Assembly: GCA_034669965.1 (NCBI GenBank)
Contig: JAXMOK010000004.1
Span: 124,001 to 188,000 of the forward strand
Direction of reading: 5' to 3'
DNA length: 64,000 bases
Source of the DNA: HXMU1420-13 sp034669965
GTDB taxonomy: Bacteria; Bacteroidota; Rhodothermia; Balneolales; Balneolaceae
Shown piece after piece: positions 17,524-26,988 of the stretch. A program made the translations under genes and the position numbers. Within the stretch, counting starts at the first letter, position 1. Every line of letters begins with the position of its first letter. A model generated the notes under the pieces. The model saw nothing but the letters and a program-made list of their open reading frames with translations. It had not been told where the DNA came from and did not search any database.

Positions 17524-18564
17524 TTAATTGTCGCTCAGTGTTTTGATGTATTCTACGATAGACTGCAATTCGTGCTCAGCAAGGTAATCGTAAGCAACCA
17601 TTACACCATTTTCGTATCCGGTAGTTTTCTTAGCCTCAGGGTACACAATCGACTCAATGATATAATCAGCGTCTTTTGTTACTGTAGTACGGCTACCATC
17701 TTCGGTTACAACTTCCGCCTGGCTACCAAATAAATTTTTCCAGGTTGGACCAATTCCGCCCGGGTCGCCGGTTACATTATGGCAAGCACTACATGCATAT
17801 TGGGTAATAATTTCTTTACCAAGATCTGCAGTAGGCTCAATTTCTGCATTTTGAGCTTCTTTAGCTGCTTCAAGTTCAGCTTCTGCTTCTGCATCTGCAT
17901 TAAATTCAGCTTTCAACTCATCAAGGTCGATATCGTATTTGGCGAAGTCTTCTTCCGATACATTTTGGCTTGCTTGCAGAGCTCTTATATATGCAACAAT
18001 TGCCCATCTATCTTCAACTGGTACTTGATGCGCATACGACGGCATGTTTCTTACACCATTATAGATTGCAGAATAAATCTCGCCATCTGGTGCTTCACGT
18101 AAACGATCTTGGTGGAATGTTGGAGCAGGAACATAGCCATATTGGCCAGTCATGATGATTCCTTGTCCATCGCCGGTAATACCATGGCAGGGTGTGCAAT
18201 ACACATTGTATCGTTCTTGTCCACGATAAAGTAATGCTCTTGTTAATTCAACGGGAGTTTCAGAAATCCAATCGCCATTTTCATCAACGCCTTCGTAATA
18301 AGCAGCATCCGACTTACGGAAACCTCGAGCAACAGTACCTTCAACAGGCTGACGCATAGCACGGCCATCTTCGAAGAAGTTATTTACTTCCTGAGCCTCA
18401 ACACGTGGTTGCTGATCCATATTCATGTTAGGGTGGATAGGTGGTTTTTCTGAAATGGTGCCACGGCAGCCACTTAACATCAAACCTACTAACAATACAC
18501 CACCGGCTTTACCTAAGCCCTTCGTATTCATAAATGATGATATTTTAAACTGATTACTGCTCAT
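17524..18564 (-). CDS. actE: Alternative complex III subunit ActE, dihaem form
   Basis: An extracytoplasmic cytochrome c subunit of ACIII that carries electrons to the oxidase. The lipoprotein signal ends in LSGC (Cys33). The first haem domain has CTPCH (residues 123-127) with a probable Met ligand in VRNMPSY. An acidic Ala/Glu-rich linker (about 208-245) leads to a second haem domain with CSACH (258-262) and a Met in NGVMVAY. ActE is usually monohaem; the extra domain is similar to the CoxB C-terminal domain. The start is set at ATG 18564 because GAGGAAG lies just upstream; the longer frame to 18588 lacks this. It overlaps actD by 11 bp. Confidence 0.9.
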   Translation of the reverse strand: MSSNQFKISSFMNTKGLGKAGGVLLVGLMLSGCRGTISEKPPIHPNMNMDQQPRVEAQEVNNFFEDGRAMRQPVEGTVARGFRKSDAAYYEGVDENGDWISETPVELTRALLYRGQERYNVYCTPCHGITGDGQGIIMTGQYGYVPAPTFHQDRLREAPDGEIYSAIYNGVRNMPSYAHQVPVEDRWAIVAYIRALQASQNVSEEDFAKYDIDLDELKAEFNADAEAEAELEAAKEAQNAEIEPTADLGKEIITQYACSACHNVTGDPGGIGPTWKNLFGSQAEVVTEDGSRTTVTKDADYIIESIVYPEAKKTTGYENGVMVAYDYLAEHELQSIVEYIKTLSDN

Positions 18565-19102
18565 AAACTTCCTCAATATGCGTAGCACCTGCTTCTTCGA
18601 ATAACTGTCGAACTAAGTCGGCCTGAAATTTACTGTCTTTTGCTTCGATGCATACAAAGAAACCGTCGTCGGTAGCTTTTTTGAAACGCTCTACTTCGAA
18701 AAGTGGATTGCTTAGTTTTGGAAGTCCATTTAAAAAAAACATGCCAAATACTGCGCCAAAGGCGGAAAGTAATACGGTAAGCTCAAAAGTGATTGGAACC
18801 CAAGCCGGAGCATTGAAGAATGGTTTTCCACTTATATTGATTTGGTAATCAATAACCGACATGAAATACATCATAGCTATTGCACCTGAAAAACCTAGAA
18901 GTGCATGCCCAAACACGATGTAACCTAATTTTGATTTAGGCAAATTCATTGCCTTATCAATTCCGTGAACCGGAAATGGTGTGTACGTGTCGAACTTATC
19001 GTAACCCGCTTCAACTACCTTGGCAGAGGCATCAACCAACGCTTTTGGGTTTTTGAACTCGGCTAGTATACCGTAAAGATTTTTTGATTCTGTAGTACTC
19101 AT
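18554..19102 (-). CDS. actD: Alternative complex III subunit ActD (DUF3341)
   Basis: A 182-residue subunit of ACIII. An N-terminal cytoplasmic alpha/beta domain (NLYGILAEFKNPKALVDAS, then TYTPFPVHGID) is followed by two membrane helices (about 62-84 and 102-125) and a C-terminal soluble part (DGFFVCIEAKD). DTYTPFPVHG is the family hallmark. ActD holds the complex together on the cytoplasmic side. It starts 4 bp after actC. Confidence 0.93.
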   Translation of the reverse strand: MSTTESKNLYGILAEFKNPKALVDASAKVVEAGYDKFDTYTPFPVHGIDKAMNLPKSKLGYIVFGHALLGFSGAIAMMYFMSVIDYQINISGKPFFNAPAWVPITFELTVLLSAFGAVFGMFFLNGLPKLSNPLFEVERFKKATDDGFFVCIEAKDSKFQADLVRQLFEEAGATHIEEVYEQ

Positions 19103-19106
19103 TCGC

Positions 19107-20534
19107 TTAGGCCTTTACTGCTTTAGGTTGTGGTACTTCTTCAACATGTGGATGATACTCTTGTGTTTCATCATCATAATTGTGTGGATCGCCTTGAGGC
19201 ATTACTAATTTCACCTCTGCAATCGCGATCATTGGCAAGAAGCGTAAGAACAATAGGAACATCGTGAAGAATAACCCGAATGTACCTACGTAAGTTAAAA
19301 CGTCCCATGCTGTTGGCGAGTAGTAATCCCAAGAAGAAGGAAGGTAATCGGTAGAAAGCGAAGTAACAGTAATCACGAATCGCTCGAACCACATACCAAT
19401 GTTTACTACAATTGAGATAAAGAAAGTGAAACCTACGCTTCTTCGTAATTTTTTAAACCAGAAAACTTGTGGTGAAATCACGTTACAGAACATCATGATC
19501 CAGTATGCCCAGGCGTAAGGACCTGTTGCGCGAAGCATGAAAATTGCTTTTTCGTATTCAACACCGCTATACCAGGCGATGAAGAATTCCATCATGTAGG
19601 CAAAACCAACCATCGAGCCGGTAACCATAATAATGATGTTCATTTTTTCCATGTGATCGTCGGTCATGATGTCTTTCATGCCGTAAATCTTGCGTGCTAC
19701 GATCATTAGGGTAAGTACCATTGCAAATCCGGAGAAAATTGCACCAGCCACGAAGTACGGAGGGAAAATAGTGGTGTGCCATCCCGGAATCATTGAAACC
19801 GCGAAGTCAAAGGATACAATAGTGTGTACCGAAAGTACCAGAGGAGTTGCAAGACCCGCAAGGATCATATATGCTTTTTCGTAGTTCCACCAAGCGCGAC
19901 TAGATCCTGTCCAACCCAAAGCGAATAAACCGTAAGCTACTTTTCTGATTTTATCAGTTGCCTTGTCGCGAAGTGTAGCTAAATCAGGTACTAAACCAAC
20001 GTACCAGAATAATAGGGAAACCGTAAAGTAAGTGGATACTGCAAACACATCCCATAATAGAGGAGAGTTGAAGTTTGGCCACATTGCCATTTGATTTGGT
20101 ACCGGGAATACCCAGTAAATCACCCAAATACGACCAACGTGAATGGCCGGAAATACCCCGGCACACATTACGGCAAAAATGGTCATTGCTTCGGCAAAAC
20201 GGTTAATAGCCGTTCTCCAATCCTGCCGGAAGAGGAATAAGATGGCAGAAATCAAGGTTCCTGCGTGACCGATACCAACCCACCATACGAAGTTGATAAT
20301 AGCCCAACCCCAACCTACCGGATTGTTTAGGCCCCAAACACCGGTTCCTTCCCAAATCAAGTATCCAATAGATACAAGAAGTAGACCAAGAAGAGCGTTA
20401 GCCGGCAACATTGCCAGATACCAATTTCTTGGAGTAGGGCGGAGGTTTACATCAGTAACTAGTTTAGTAATACTCGCAAAGTCATGATTGCCTTTAACAA
20501 GTGCTGGCTCTGGTATGTATTCGTATTTACTCAT
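19107..20534 (-). CDS. actC: Alternative complex III subunit ActC (NrfD-like)
   Basis: A 475-residue, roughly ten-helix quinol-binding membrane subunit of ACIII in the NrfD/PsrC family. Segments such as GIGHAGTLISAILFLFRQDWR, split by helix ends, and GSSRAWWNYEKAY match ActC. It contacts the FeS domain of ActB and is the likely quinol oxidation site. The start codon overlaps the actB stop by 1 bp, indicating coupling. The C-terminal tail is hydrophilic with several histidines and prolines. Confidence 0.93.
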   Translation of the reverse strand: MSKYEYIPEPALVKGNHDFASITKLVTDVNLRPTPRNWYLAMLPANALLGLLLVSIGYLIWEGTGVWGLNNPVGWGWAIINFVWWVGIGHAGTLISAILFLFRQDWRTAINRFAEAMTIFAVMCAGVFPAIHVGRIWVIYWVFPVPNQMAMWPNFNSPLLWDVFAVSTYFTVSLLFWYVGLVPDLATLRDKATDKIRKVAYGLFALGWTGSSRAWWNYEKAYMILAGLATPLVLSVHTIVSFDFAVSMIPGWHTTIFPPYFVAGAIFSGFAMVLTLMIVARKIYGMKDIMTDDHMEKMNIIIMVTGSMVGFAYMMEFFIAWYSGVEYEKAIFMLRATGPYAWAYWIMMFCNVISPQVFWFKKLRRSVGFTFFISIVVNIGMWFERFVITVTSLSTDYLPSSWDYYSPTAWDVLTYVGTFGLFFTMFLLFLRFLPMIAIAEVKLVMPQGDPHNYDDETQEYHPHVEEVPQPKAVKA

Positions 20535-23500
20535 TAGTGGGCGTATTCCTCGTTAGTTTCTTTCACCAAAGCTGGGTTTGGATTCGTCAATTTGGCGATA
20601 TAAGAAGTTCGTGGGCGTACATTAAGCTCTTCTAGCATTAAGTAGTTACGCTCGTTACGTTTCATTTTCGTTACTTCGCTGTTTTCGTCTGTCAAATCAC
20701 CGAAATAAATCGCATCAGCCGGGCAAGCTTGCTGGCAAGCAGTTTGAACGGTGCCATCAGCTGGTTTTGGAGAACCGGTTTCAATCTTGGCGCTGATTTT
20801 CTCGCGATTTACACGTTGTACACAATACGTACATTTTTCCATTACCCCTCTGAAACGAACTGTTACTTCAGGATTCATCGCCATTTGGATGATGTCCGGA
20901 TCTTCACCGCTTGTTAAATACTCTTTCGGATAGTTGAAGAAGTTGAATCGACGAACTTTAAACGGACAGTTGTTCGCACAGTAACGAGTACCGATACAAC
21001 GGTTGTACGTCATTTGATTCATTCCATCATCACTATGCGTAGTTGCTGCAACCGGACAAACCTGCTCGCATGGCGCTAATTCGCAATGCATACAAGGAAC
21101 CGGCTGGTGTACAGCTTGCGGATTCTCTTTGTCACCCATGTAATAGCGATCATTTCTGATCCAATGGAGTTCGCGACCGCGCTCAACTTCACGCTTTCCA
21201 ATAACCGGAATGTTGTTTTCTGATTGACAAGCGATAATACAAACGCCGCAACCGAAACACGCATTCAAGTCGATGGCCATACCCCATTGAGGTTCGCCTT
21301 CAACTGCAGTTTGTTCGTTGAATAATGAAATTGGTTGATCTTCGCCAAGTTCAGCAGCTTCCTTCATACCTGGAACTGCATATTTGTGAATCGATTCGAA
21401 AGAAGCGTAATCGGCTTTTTCTTTGTACTTAGCCAACGTTGCCTGGCGATACATATCACGACCTTCAAGGCTGTGGTGATCTTGAACACAAGCAATTGAA
21501 TATTTTTCGCCGGTTACGCTAACCCCAGCCTGAGCAAACAACATGGATGACGAAGTTCTTATCGGATATACATTAACTCCGCCTGAAGTTGTTTCAGGAT
21601 CAAATAATTGTGAGCTTTCTGAACTTACATCAGCAACACGGCCAATTCCTTCGCGACCGTATCCGGTGTGAACGGTGATCGAATCATCAGCATGGCCCGG
21701 TTGAACCCAAGCAGCTAATTTGATCGGAGTGCCGTTAACCGCAATATTTAAAACAGGTTGCTTAGCTTTTCCTAAATAGTCTTCAGTGCCGATTCCTAAA
21801 GATTCAGCAGTTGCAGGACTTAGCAGAGCAACGTTATCCCAAGTGATTTTTGTAATCGGATCTGGGAGCTCTTGCAACCAACCTAAGTTGGCGAAACGAC
21901 CATCATACACCGAGTTGTCCGGCTTGATTACTACTTCAATCTCGTTGATTGCTGTAGAAGGAGCTGGGGATACATTGCGTGCAGAGCGATTTACAGTAGA
22001 AAAGCCATTGGTTACATCAATTCCATCATGGAGGATGTCTAACCAGCGATTTTCAAAATTTCTAGAGTAAAAACTGCTGAAAGTCTCACGAACCATATCA
22101 TAACCAGAAACCTTACCGGCGTTAGTTATGGCTCCTAAAAATTCAATTTCAGATAAAGAATCGTGTAGTGGTTGGATTTGAGGCTGAATCACAGCTCGTG
22201 CACCACCAAATGAGTAACCATCGCCCCATGCTTCTAAATAATGCGAACGCGCAACATGCCAGCTGGCCGTTTTAGCTGTTTCGTCATTATAAGTAGAGAG
22301 ATGGAATACTTCGTCAGCTCCAGATAGAGCTTGAGTAAAGTTTAAATCAGCCGGAGCAGTAAGTGCCGGATTTGCACCGATCATCACAACAGCATCAAAA
22401 TTACCATCGCTGATAGAACTAACTAAGTTCGCGAAAGCTGTTTTGTTGTTTTGATTATCAAAATGAGGAACCTGAAGCAGGTTTATAGCAGTGCCGTAAT
22501 TATCAAGAGCACTATTAATTGCTGCTACAACAGCATGAACTTCAGGGGCGTAGTCAAATCCAAGAGAAACTGCTGAACGACCGGAGTTTGAAGCAAGGTC
22601 ATCAGCTAACACAGTGATGAACTCACTGCCTGTAAATTTGTTGTTTACCGATGAAAAGCTGTTCAAGCCACTGATTCTGCTCGAAAGAGTTGCTGCTAAC
22701 GCATTGGCGAAATCAGCCATTTCGCTGGCTTTTACTCTCATGCGGTGGTCAGCGTATGAGCCGGTAATCGTAAATCCGTTTTCAACAGAATAGATACGGT
22801 TCATCGTATCTTGTTGGCTGGTTACTTTTCTTCTAGAAGTTACTTGTTTTGCATACTCAACATTGTTTGGATGAGTAGGGGCAAGGAAATCATCATCAAG
22901 CGATACAATAATATCCGCATTCGTGAAATTGTAGTGCGTACGAACACGTCGCCCAAAAGCGATGTTGTTTCCTTCAATTGAGTTGTCTTCACCAAATGGT
23001 TCGTAAGTAACCCACTCAGCGTTATCAAATCGATTAAGCGCTTCTTCTTTAAGACCATTATATGTTGGTGAAGAATTGGCTTCAGAAATAAAAGCCACAC
23101 GTTTGTTTGTGTCGGCGAAATAGTCAGCTACAAAGCTGTGAAAATCTGCCGTGCTTGATTTAGCACCATTACGAACCGGGTATTTAGAACGATCCGGATC
23201 GTACATCTCTAGAATAGAAGCCTGATGATACGCATTCGTATTACCACCGGAAGCCGGATGAAGGTCATTTCCTTCAACTTTAGTTGGGCGTCCTTCGTGA
23301 TTTTCAACCACGAGTCCGGTTAAATTACCTTGAAACGGCATTGCAGAGGCATAAAACAAAGGAATGCCGGGTACAATGTCTTCAGGTTGTTTCGAGTAAG
23401 GCAGAATTTTTTGAACAGGGCGACGGCATGCTGCAAATCCAGCTAATGCGATACTTGCACCCATCACTCGTAAAAAGCCCTTTCGCGAAAAGCCATCGCT

Positions 23501-23611
23501 TAATTCGGTGGCGTTTTCAGGAAATTCGCGCTCAACAAATTTCTCATATTCTTTATTCTGAGCTAACTCGTTTAAGCTTTTCCAGTATGTTTTCTGTGTT
23601 AATTCGCTCAT
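20534..23611 (-). CDS. actB: Alternative complex III iron-sulfur subunit ActB
   Basis: The large FeS subunit of ACIII, 1025 residues, exported to the outer face of the membrane. A Tat-like N-terminus (SRKGFLRVMGASIALAGFAAC) has SRK in place of twin arginine, and the Cys just after it could be lipid-modified. Residues about 60-740 resemble the molybdopterin oxidoreductase fold, but the family binds no cofactor there. Residues about 780-965 are a ferredoxin-like domain with four cysteine clusters: CFGCGVCIIAC, CMHCELAPCEQVCP, CIGTRYCANNCP, and CTYC with CQQACP. These carry electrons from quinol towards the haems. It follows actA by 30 bp. Confidence 0.94.
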   Translation of the reverse strand: MSELTQKTYWKSLNELAQNKEYEKFVEREFPENATELSDGFSRKGFLRVMGASIALAGFAACRRPVQKILPYSKQPEDIVPGIPLFYASAMPFQGNLTGLVVENHEGRPTKVEGNDLHPASGGNTNAYHQASILEMYDPDRSKYPVRNGAKSSTADFHSFVADYFADTNKRVAFISEANSSPTYNGLKEEALNRFDNAEWVTYEPFGEDNSIEGNNIAFGRRVRTHYNFTNADIIVSLDDDFLAPTHPNNVEYAKQVTSRRKVTSQQDTMNRIYSVENGFTITGSYADHRMRVKASEMADFANALAATLSSRISGLNSFSSVNNKFTGSEFITVLADDLASNSGRSAVSLGFDYAPEVHAVVAAINSALDNYGTAINLLQVPHFDNQNNKTAFANLVSSISDGNFDAVVMIGANPALTAPADLNFTQALSGADEVFHLSTYNDETAKTASWHVARSHYLEAWGDGYSFGGARAVIQPQIQPLHDSLSEIEFLGAITNAGKVSGYDMVRETFSSFYSRNFENRWLDILHDGIDVTNGFSTVNRSARNVSPAPSTAINEIEVVIKPDNSVYDGRFANLGWLQELPDPITKITWDNVALLSPATAESLGIGTEDYLGKAKQPVLNIAVNGTPIKLAAWVQPGHADDSITVHTGYGREGIGRVADVSSESSQLFDPETTSGGVNVYPIRTSSSMLFAQAGVSVTGEKYSIACVQDHHSLEGRDMYRQATLAKYKEKADYASFESIHKYAVPGMKEAAELGEDQPISLFNEQTAVEGEPQWGMAIDLNACFGCGVCIIACQSENNIPVIGKREVERGRELHWIRNDRYYMGDKENPQAVHQPVPCMHCELAPCEQVCPVAATTHSDDGMNQMTYNRCIGTRYCANNCPFKVRRFNFFNYPKEYLTSGEDPDIIQMAMNPEVTVRFRGVMEKCTYCVQRVNREKISAKIETGSPKPADGTVQTACQQACPADAIYFGDLTDENSEVTKMKRNERNYLMLEELNVRPRTSYIAKLTNPNPALVKETNEEYAH

Positions 23612-23641
23612 CAGATGATTATATATTCAACAATCTTTGGT

Positions 23642-24286
23642 TTAGTAGTGGCAGCCCTGACAATACTGGGGAGGGCTCACATTATTTTTACGAACCAGTT
23701 CTGCTCCAATAGTAAGCTGGTCTTCCACTTCATACCCCATGGTTGTTACTTCTTCAACCGGGCGTAAATACTTCTCCGGTTCTCTGTGGCAATCAAGGCA
23801 CCAGCTCATACTTAATGGCTCGGCTTGGTACACCACTTCCATTTTATCGATTCTGCCGTGGCAGCTTTCGCATCCAACACCCACATTTACGTGAGCGGCG
23901 TGATTGAAATACGCGTAGTCAGCGAGATTGTGAACACGCACCCATTCTACAGCTTTGCCGGTTTCCCAACTTTCGCGGATTGGAGCAAGTTTCTCGCTGT
24001 CTGTTTTAATTTGATTGTGGCAGTTCATACATGTTTGAGTAGGCGGGATGTTAGCCTGCTTTGAATCCCAAACAGAAGTATGGCAATACTGGCAATCGAG
24101 GCCAAGTTTGTCCACGTGTATTTGATGTGAATATGGAACGGGTTGTTCAGGTGCATAACCTACATCGGTGTATTCTGGAGAAAAGAAATACCAAACTCCC
24201 AAAATAACTACGTTTACAGTTACAATTAGTCCTACTAATATCAGTCGGGGAACCTGATTTGTCCACTTTGGGAAAATCTGCGCCAT
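23642..24286 (-). CDS. actA: Alternative complex III pentahaem cytochrome c ActA
   Basis: The 214-residue multihaem subunit of ACIII. An N-terminal uncleaved helix (about 14-36) anchors it; the rest is outside the membrane. Five CxxCH haem sites are seen: CQYCH (65-69), CMNCH (86-90), CESCH (139-143), CLDCH (163-167) and CQGCH (209-213), the number expected for ActA. Extra histidines (HQIHVDK, FNHAAHVN) are likely second haem ligands. It is the first gene of the 12-gene act-cox operon, whose promoter must lie in the 302-bp gap upstream. Confidence 0.94.
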   Translation of the reverse strand: MAQIFPKWTNQVPRLILVGLIVTVNVVILGVWYFFSPEYTDVGYAPEQPVPYSHQIHVDKLGLDCQYCHTSVWDSKQANIPPTQTCMNCHNQIKTDSEKLAPIRESWETGKAVEWVRVHNLADYAYFNHAAHVNVGVGCESCHGRIDKMEVVYQAEPLSMSWCLDCHREPEKYLRPVEEVTTMGYEVEDQLTIGAELVRKNNVSPPQYCQGCHY

Positions 24287-24588
24287 ATTTTTTAGCTGAT
24301 TTTTGTTGAGTTATCACGGCGTAATGCCTCCAAATTGAGGCGAGCCAAAAGTATCGAAAATTTGGAACGAATAGTATTTATTGATGAGTTGTTGGCTTAT
24401 TTAAATCTGTTCTAAATAAACTTCACCAAATACCCGTTTTTGTTTGTCTTCCGCCTTATCGGCAAGATAAGAACAATTGTTAAAAAATCTTTGTTAACTA
24501 AGGAACTTCCTTATCTAGTTTAAAGATTCATTAACTTTAAGGGAAGCAATGGAAAGGAAATTCATTTATAGGAATTGCTCTATATAAT
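24287..24588. other. Divergent intergenic region between actA and the DUF420 gene
   Basis: This 302-bp AT-rich gap should hold the promoters of the act-cox operon (minus strand) and of the DUF420 gene (plus strand). Seen in it: a small hairpin GCCTC/GAGGC at 24326-24341, CAAAAGTA at 24346-24353 (TACTTTTG on the minus strand), and a 6-bp inverted repeat CTTATC/GATAAG at 24455-24471. No gene was recognised. Confidence 0.6.
24346..24353 (-). promoter_or_regulatory. Candidate -7 element for the act-cox operon
   Basis: The minus strand reads TACTTTTG, which fits the TAnnTTTG -7 box of Bacteroidota-type sigma factors. It lies about 60 bp upstream of the actA ATG. No convincing -33 TTG was found at the right distance, and it is uncertain that this lineage uses that consensus. 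A 5-bp hairpin at 24326-24341 would lie at the very start of the transcript. Confidence 0.25.
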
Positions 24589-25158
24589 ATGGCAAACGAC
24601 ATCAAATTACCCGACTCAACTCGTGCGTTGCAAAGCATCGATTCGAAAAAAGCGATTATTACGATTATTAGTATTAGCATAGTTGCTGTACTAATGCTGT
24701 TTTGGTTAATCTATTTTAAACCGCCTTCGGTTACCGAGTTGCCGTGGATTAAAAACCTTTCTGCTCTTAATGCTACCTTTAATGCCTTAAGCACCCTGTT
24801 TTTGTTACTTGGATTTAATGAGATTCGAAAAAAACAGTTCGACAAACATATGAACTATATGATAAGTGCTTTTATATCGTCGGCACTTTTTCTTGTTAGT
24901 TATATCGTATATCACACGTTTGTAGGCGATACGAAGTTTATGGGAGAAGGCATTATTCGTTACATATACTTCTTCATTCTGATCACGCACATTGTACTTT
25001 CGGTTTTTGTGGTACCTCTCGTATTAACCACGTTTTACTTTTCTCTTTCTGGACAGTTTGTTCGCCATCGAAAAATTGCCAAATGGACCTTCCCGATTTG
25101 GTTGTACGTATCGGTTACGGGCGTGCTTGTTTTTCTCTTCTTGAAGATGTTCGGGTAA
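24589..25158 (+). CDS. DUF420 membrane protein (oxidase assembly-associated)
   Basis: A 189-residue protein with about five membrane helices and several conserved histidines near helix ends (FDKHMNYMISAF, IVYHTFVGD, ITHIVLSVF, RHRKIAKWTFP). This matches DUF420, a family commonly beside cytochrome oxidase genes; relatives are implicated in oxidase assembly (CtaM-like). It is divergent from the act-cox operon, which supports a link to the oxidase. The exact role is not established. Confidence 0.85.
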   Translation: MANDIKLPDSTRALQSIDSKKAIITIISISIVAVLMLFWLIYFKPPSVTELPWIKNLSALNATFNALSTLFLLLGFNEIRKKQFDKHMNYMISAFISSALFLVSYIVYHTFVGDTKFMGEGIIRYIYFFILITHIVLSVFVVPLVLTTFYFSLSGQFVRHRKIAKWTFPIWLYVSVTGVLVFLFLKMFG

Positions 25159-25230
25159 AACCTCCATCACTTTTTTGATTCGAATCGAATTTTGATTTGG
25201 GTACATTTACTCGAACTAATATGTACGATT

Positions 25231-26889
25231 ATGCCTTTTCGAATTGCATTCGGTCTTCTCTTAATATTACCATCACTTTTATCGAATCCACTTAACGCAC
25301 AATTCTTCGAAGTTCAAACCGAATTTTCACGATATGATTCTTTGCGTGGAAGCATTACTCCAGAACGTGCATGGTGGGATGTTACTTATTATCATTTGGA
25401 TGTTGAAGTAAATCTCGAAGATTCAACCATTAGTGGAAGCAATCTTGTTCGATATCGGGTAGATTCTCTTACCACTTCCATCATGCAAATTGAGTTACAA
25501 GAGCCAATGAAGGTTACTTCGGTTAAGCAGGCGGGTGAAGAGTTGATTTTCGAACGAGATAGCAGTTTTTATTTCATCCAAACTTATCCCCAAAAACAAA
25601 TAGGCGAAATCGAAAAGCTTGAGATCTATTTTGAAGGGAAACCGATAATAGCGGCAAACGCACCTTGGGATGGTGGCTTTGTTTGGACTCGCGATGAGAA
25701 CGGAATGCCTTTTGTAGCGAATGCGAACCAAGGAATTGGCGCAAGTGTGTGGTGGCCAAATAAAGATCATGCTTATGATGAACCTGACAGCATGCTTATT
25801 AGTGTTACAATTCCGGATGAGTTGACGAATGTATCGAATGGAAGACTTCGTGAGGTGCAAGAAAATGAAAATGGCACCAAAACCTGGCATTGGTTTGTGA
25901 GTAATCCTATCAACAATTACGGAGTGAACGTGAATATTGGTAACTACGTAAATTTCAAAGAAGTAATGGACGGGGAGGCAGGTGCACTGGATGCCGATTA
26001 TTGGGTGTTAGAACAGAATTTAGAAAGAGCTGTTGAACAATTTGCGGATGCTTCCCGAACTATTGAGGCGCTTGAATATTGGTTTGGACCGTATCCATTT
26101 TACGAAGACAGCTATAAATTGGTAGAAGCGCCATATTTAGGAATGGAACATCAAAGCTCAGTAACCTACGGCAATGGATACCAAAACGGGTATTTAGGTC
26201 GTGATTTAAGTGGCTCTGGCTGGGGATTGAAATTCGATTTCATAATCATTCACGAAACCGGTCACGAATGGTTTGCCAACAACATCACATATAAAGATGT
26301 GGCCGACATGTGGATTCATGAGAGTTTCACCCATTATTCTGAGTATCTGTTTTTGGAATATCACTTTAGTGAAAAAGCTGCTGATGAATATGCTCGAGGA
26401 GTTCGATTTAGTATCCAAAATGACCGACCGATTATTGGTAAATATGAAGTGCATTACGAAGGTTCCTCCGACATGTATTACAAAGGAGGGAATATGCTTC
26501 ACACCCTTCGTCAGGTTTTTGATGATGATAGCCTTTGGAGAGCAACCTTGCGTGGGTTAAACCGAGATTTTCGACATCAAACCGTAAGTTCAGATCAAAT
26601 TGAGATATATTTGAGTGATGCATACGGGGAAGACTTAACTCCATTTTTCGATCAATACTTGCGCGATATTCGGGTCCCGGTATTAGAATATGCTTTCCGA
26701 GATGGAAGTCTTTGGTATAGGTGGAGAAATGTGGTATCAGGATTCAACATGCCGGTGAAAGTATTTCTGGATGGGAAGGAGCAATGGATAACACCTAATA
26801 AAAATTGGCAAGCATTAGATAGCTTTGCAGAGGAGTTACGTGTTCACCCAGATTTTTATATAAGTAGCCAGAATATTCTAGGGAATTGA
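25231..26889 (+). CDS. M1 family zinc metallopeptidase, exported
   Basis: A secreted aminopeptidase-like enzyme of about 552 residues. A signal peptide (MPFRIAFGLLLILPSLLSNP) ends near NAQ. An N-terminal beta domain is followed by the exopeptidase-type segment GMEHQSSVTYG, where the usual GxMEN asparagine is His, and the zinc site HETGHEW with the third ligand Glu in WIHESFTHYSEY, 18 residues on. A catalytic Tyr is likely in SDMYYKGGNML. The start at 25231 is chosen because the signal peptide begins there; the frame is open to 25192. It lacks the long C-terminal helical domain of PepN. Confidence 0.87.
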   Translation: MPFRIAFGLLLILPSLLSNPLNAQFFEVQTEFSRYDSLRGSITPERAWWDVTYYHLDVEVNLEDSTISGSNLVRYRVDSLTTSIMQIELQEPMKVTSVKQAGEELIFERDSSFYFIQTYPQKQIGEIEKLEIYFEGKPIIAANAPWDGGFVWTRDENGMPFVANANQGIGASVWWPNKDHAYDEPDSMLISVTIPDELTNVSNGRLREVQENENGTKTWHWFVSNPINNYGVNVNIGNYVNFKEVMDGEAGALDADYWVLEQNLERAVEQFADASRTIEALEYWFGPYPFYEDSYKLVEAPYLGMEHQSSVTYGNGYQNGYLGRDLSGSGWGLKFDFIIIHETGHEWFANNITYKDVADMWIHESFTHYSEYLFLEYHFSEKAADEYARGVRFSIQNDRPIIGKYEVHYEGSSDMYYKGGNMLHTLRQVFDDDSLWRATLRGLNRDFRHQTVSSDQIEIYLSDAYGEDLTPFFDQYLRDIRVPVLEYAFRDGSLWYRWRNVVSGFNMPVKVFLDGKEQWITPNKNWQALDSFAEELRVHPDFYISSQNILGN

Positions 26890-26988
26890 AATTTTGACAA
26901 ACCTAATGGGGAACAGCATCAAAAGAATTCATTAACATTATAATTTAAATCTGTTAGATTAGTTATAGGTCAAACAAATTCTAGATTT

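Noticed and set aside
23284..23712. 142-residue open frame on the plus strand over actA/actB
   Set aside because: It lies antisense to two clear act genes, has no recognisable motif and no ribosome binding site; a shadow frame.
24455..24471. Inverted repeat CTTATC/GATAAG as an operator
   Set aside because: Six-bp arms in AT-rich DNA occur easily by chance; no matching regulator or second copy was seen.
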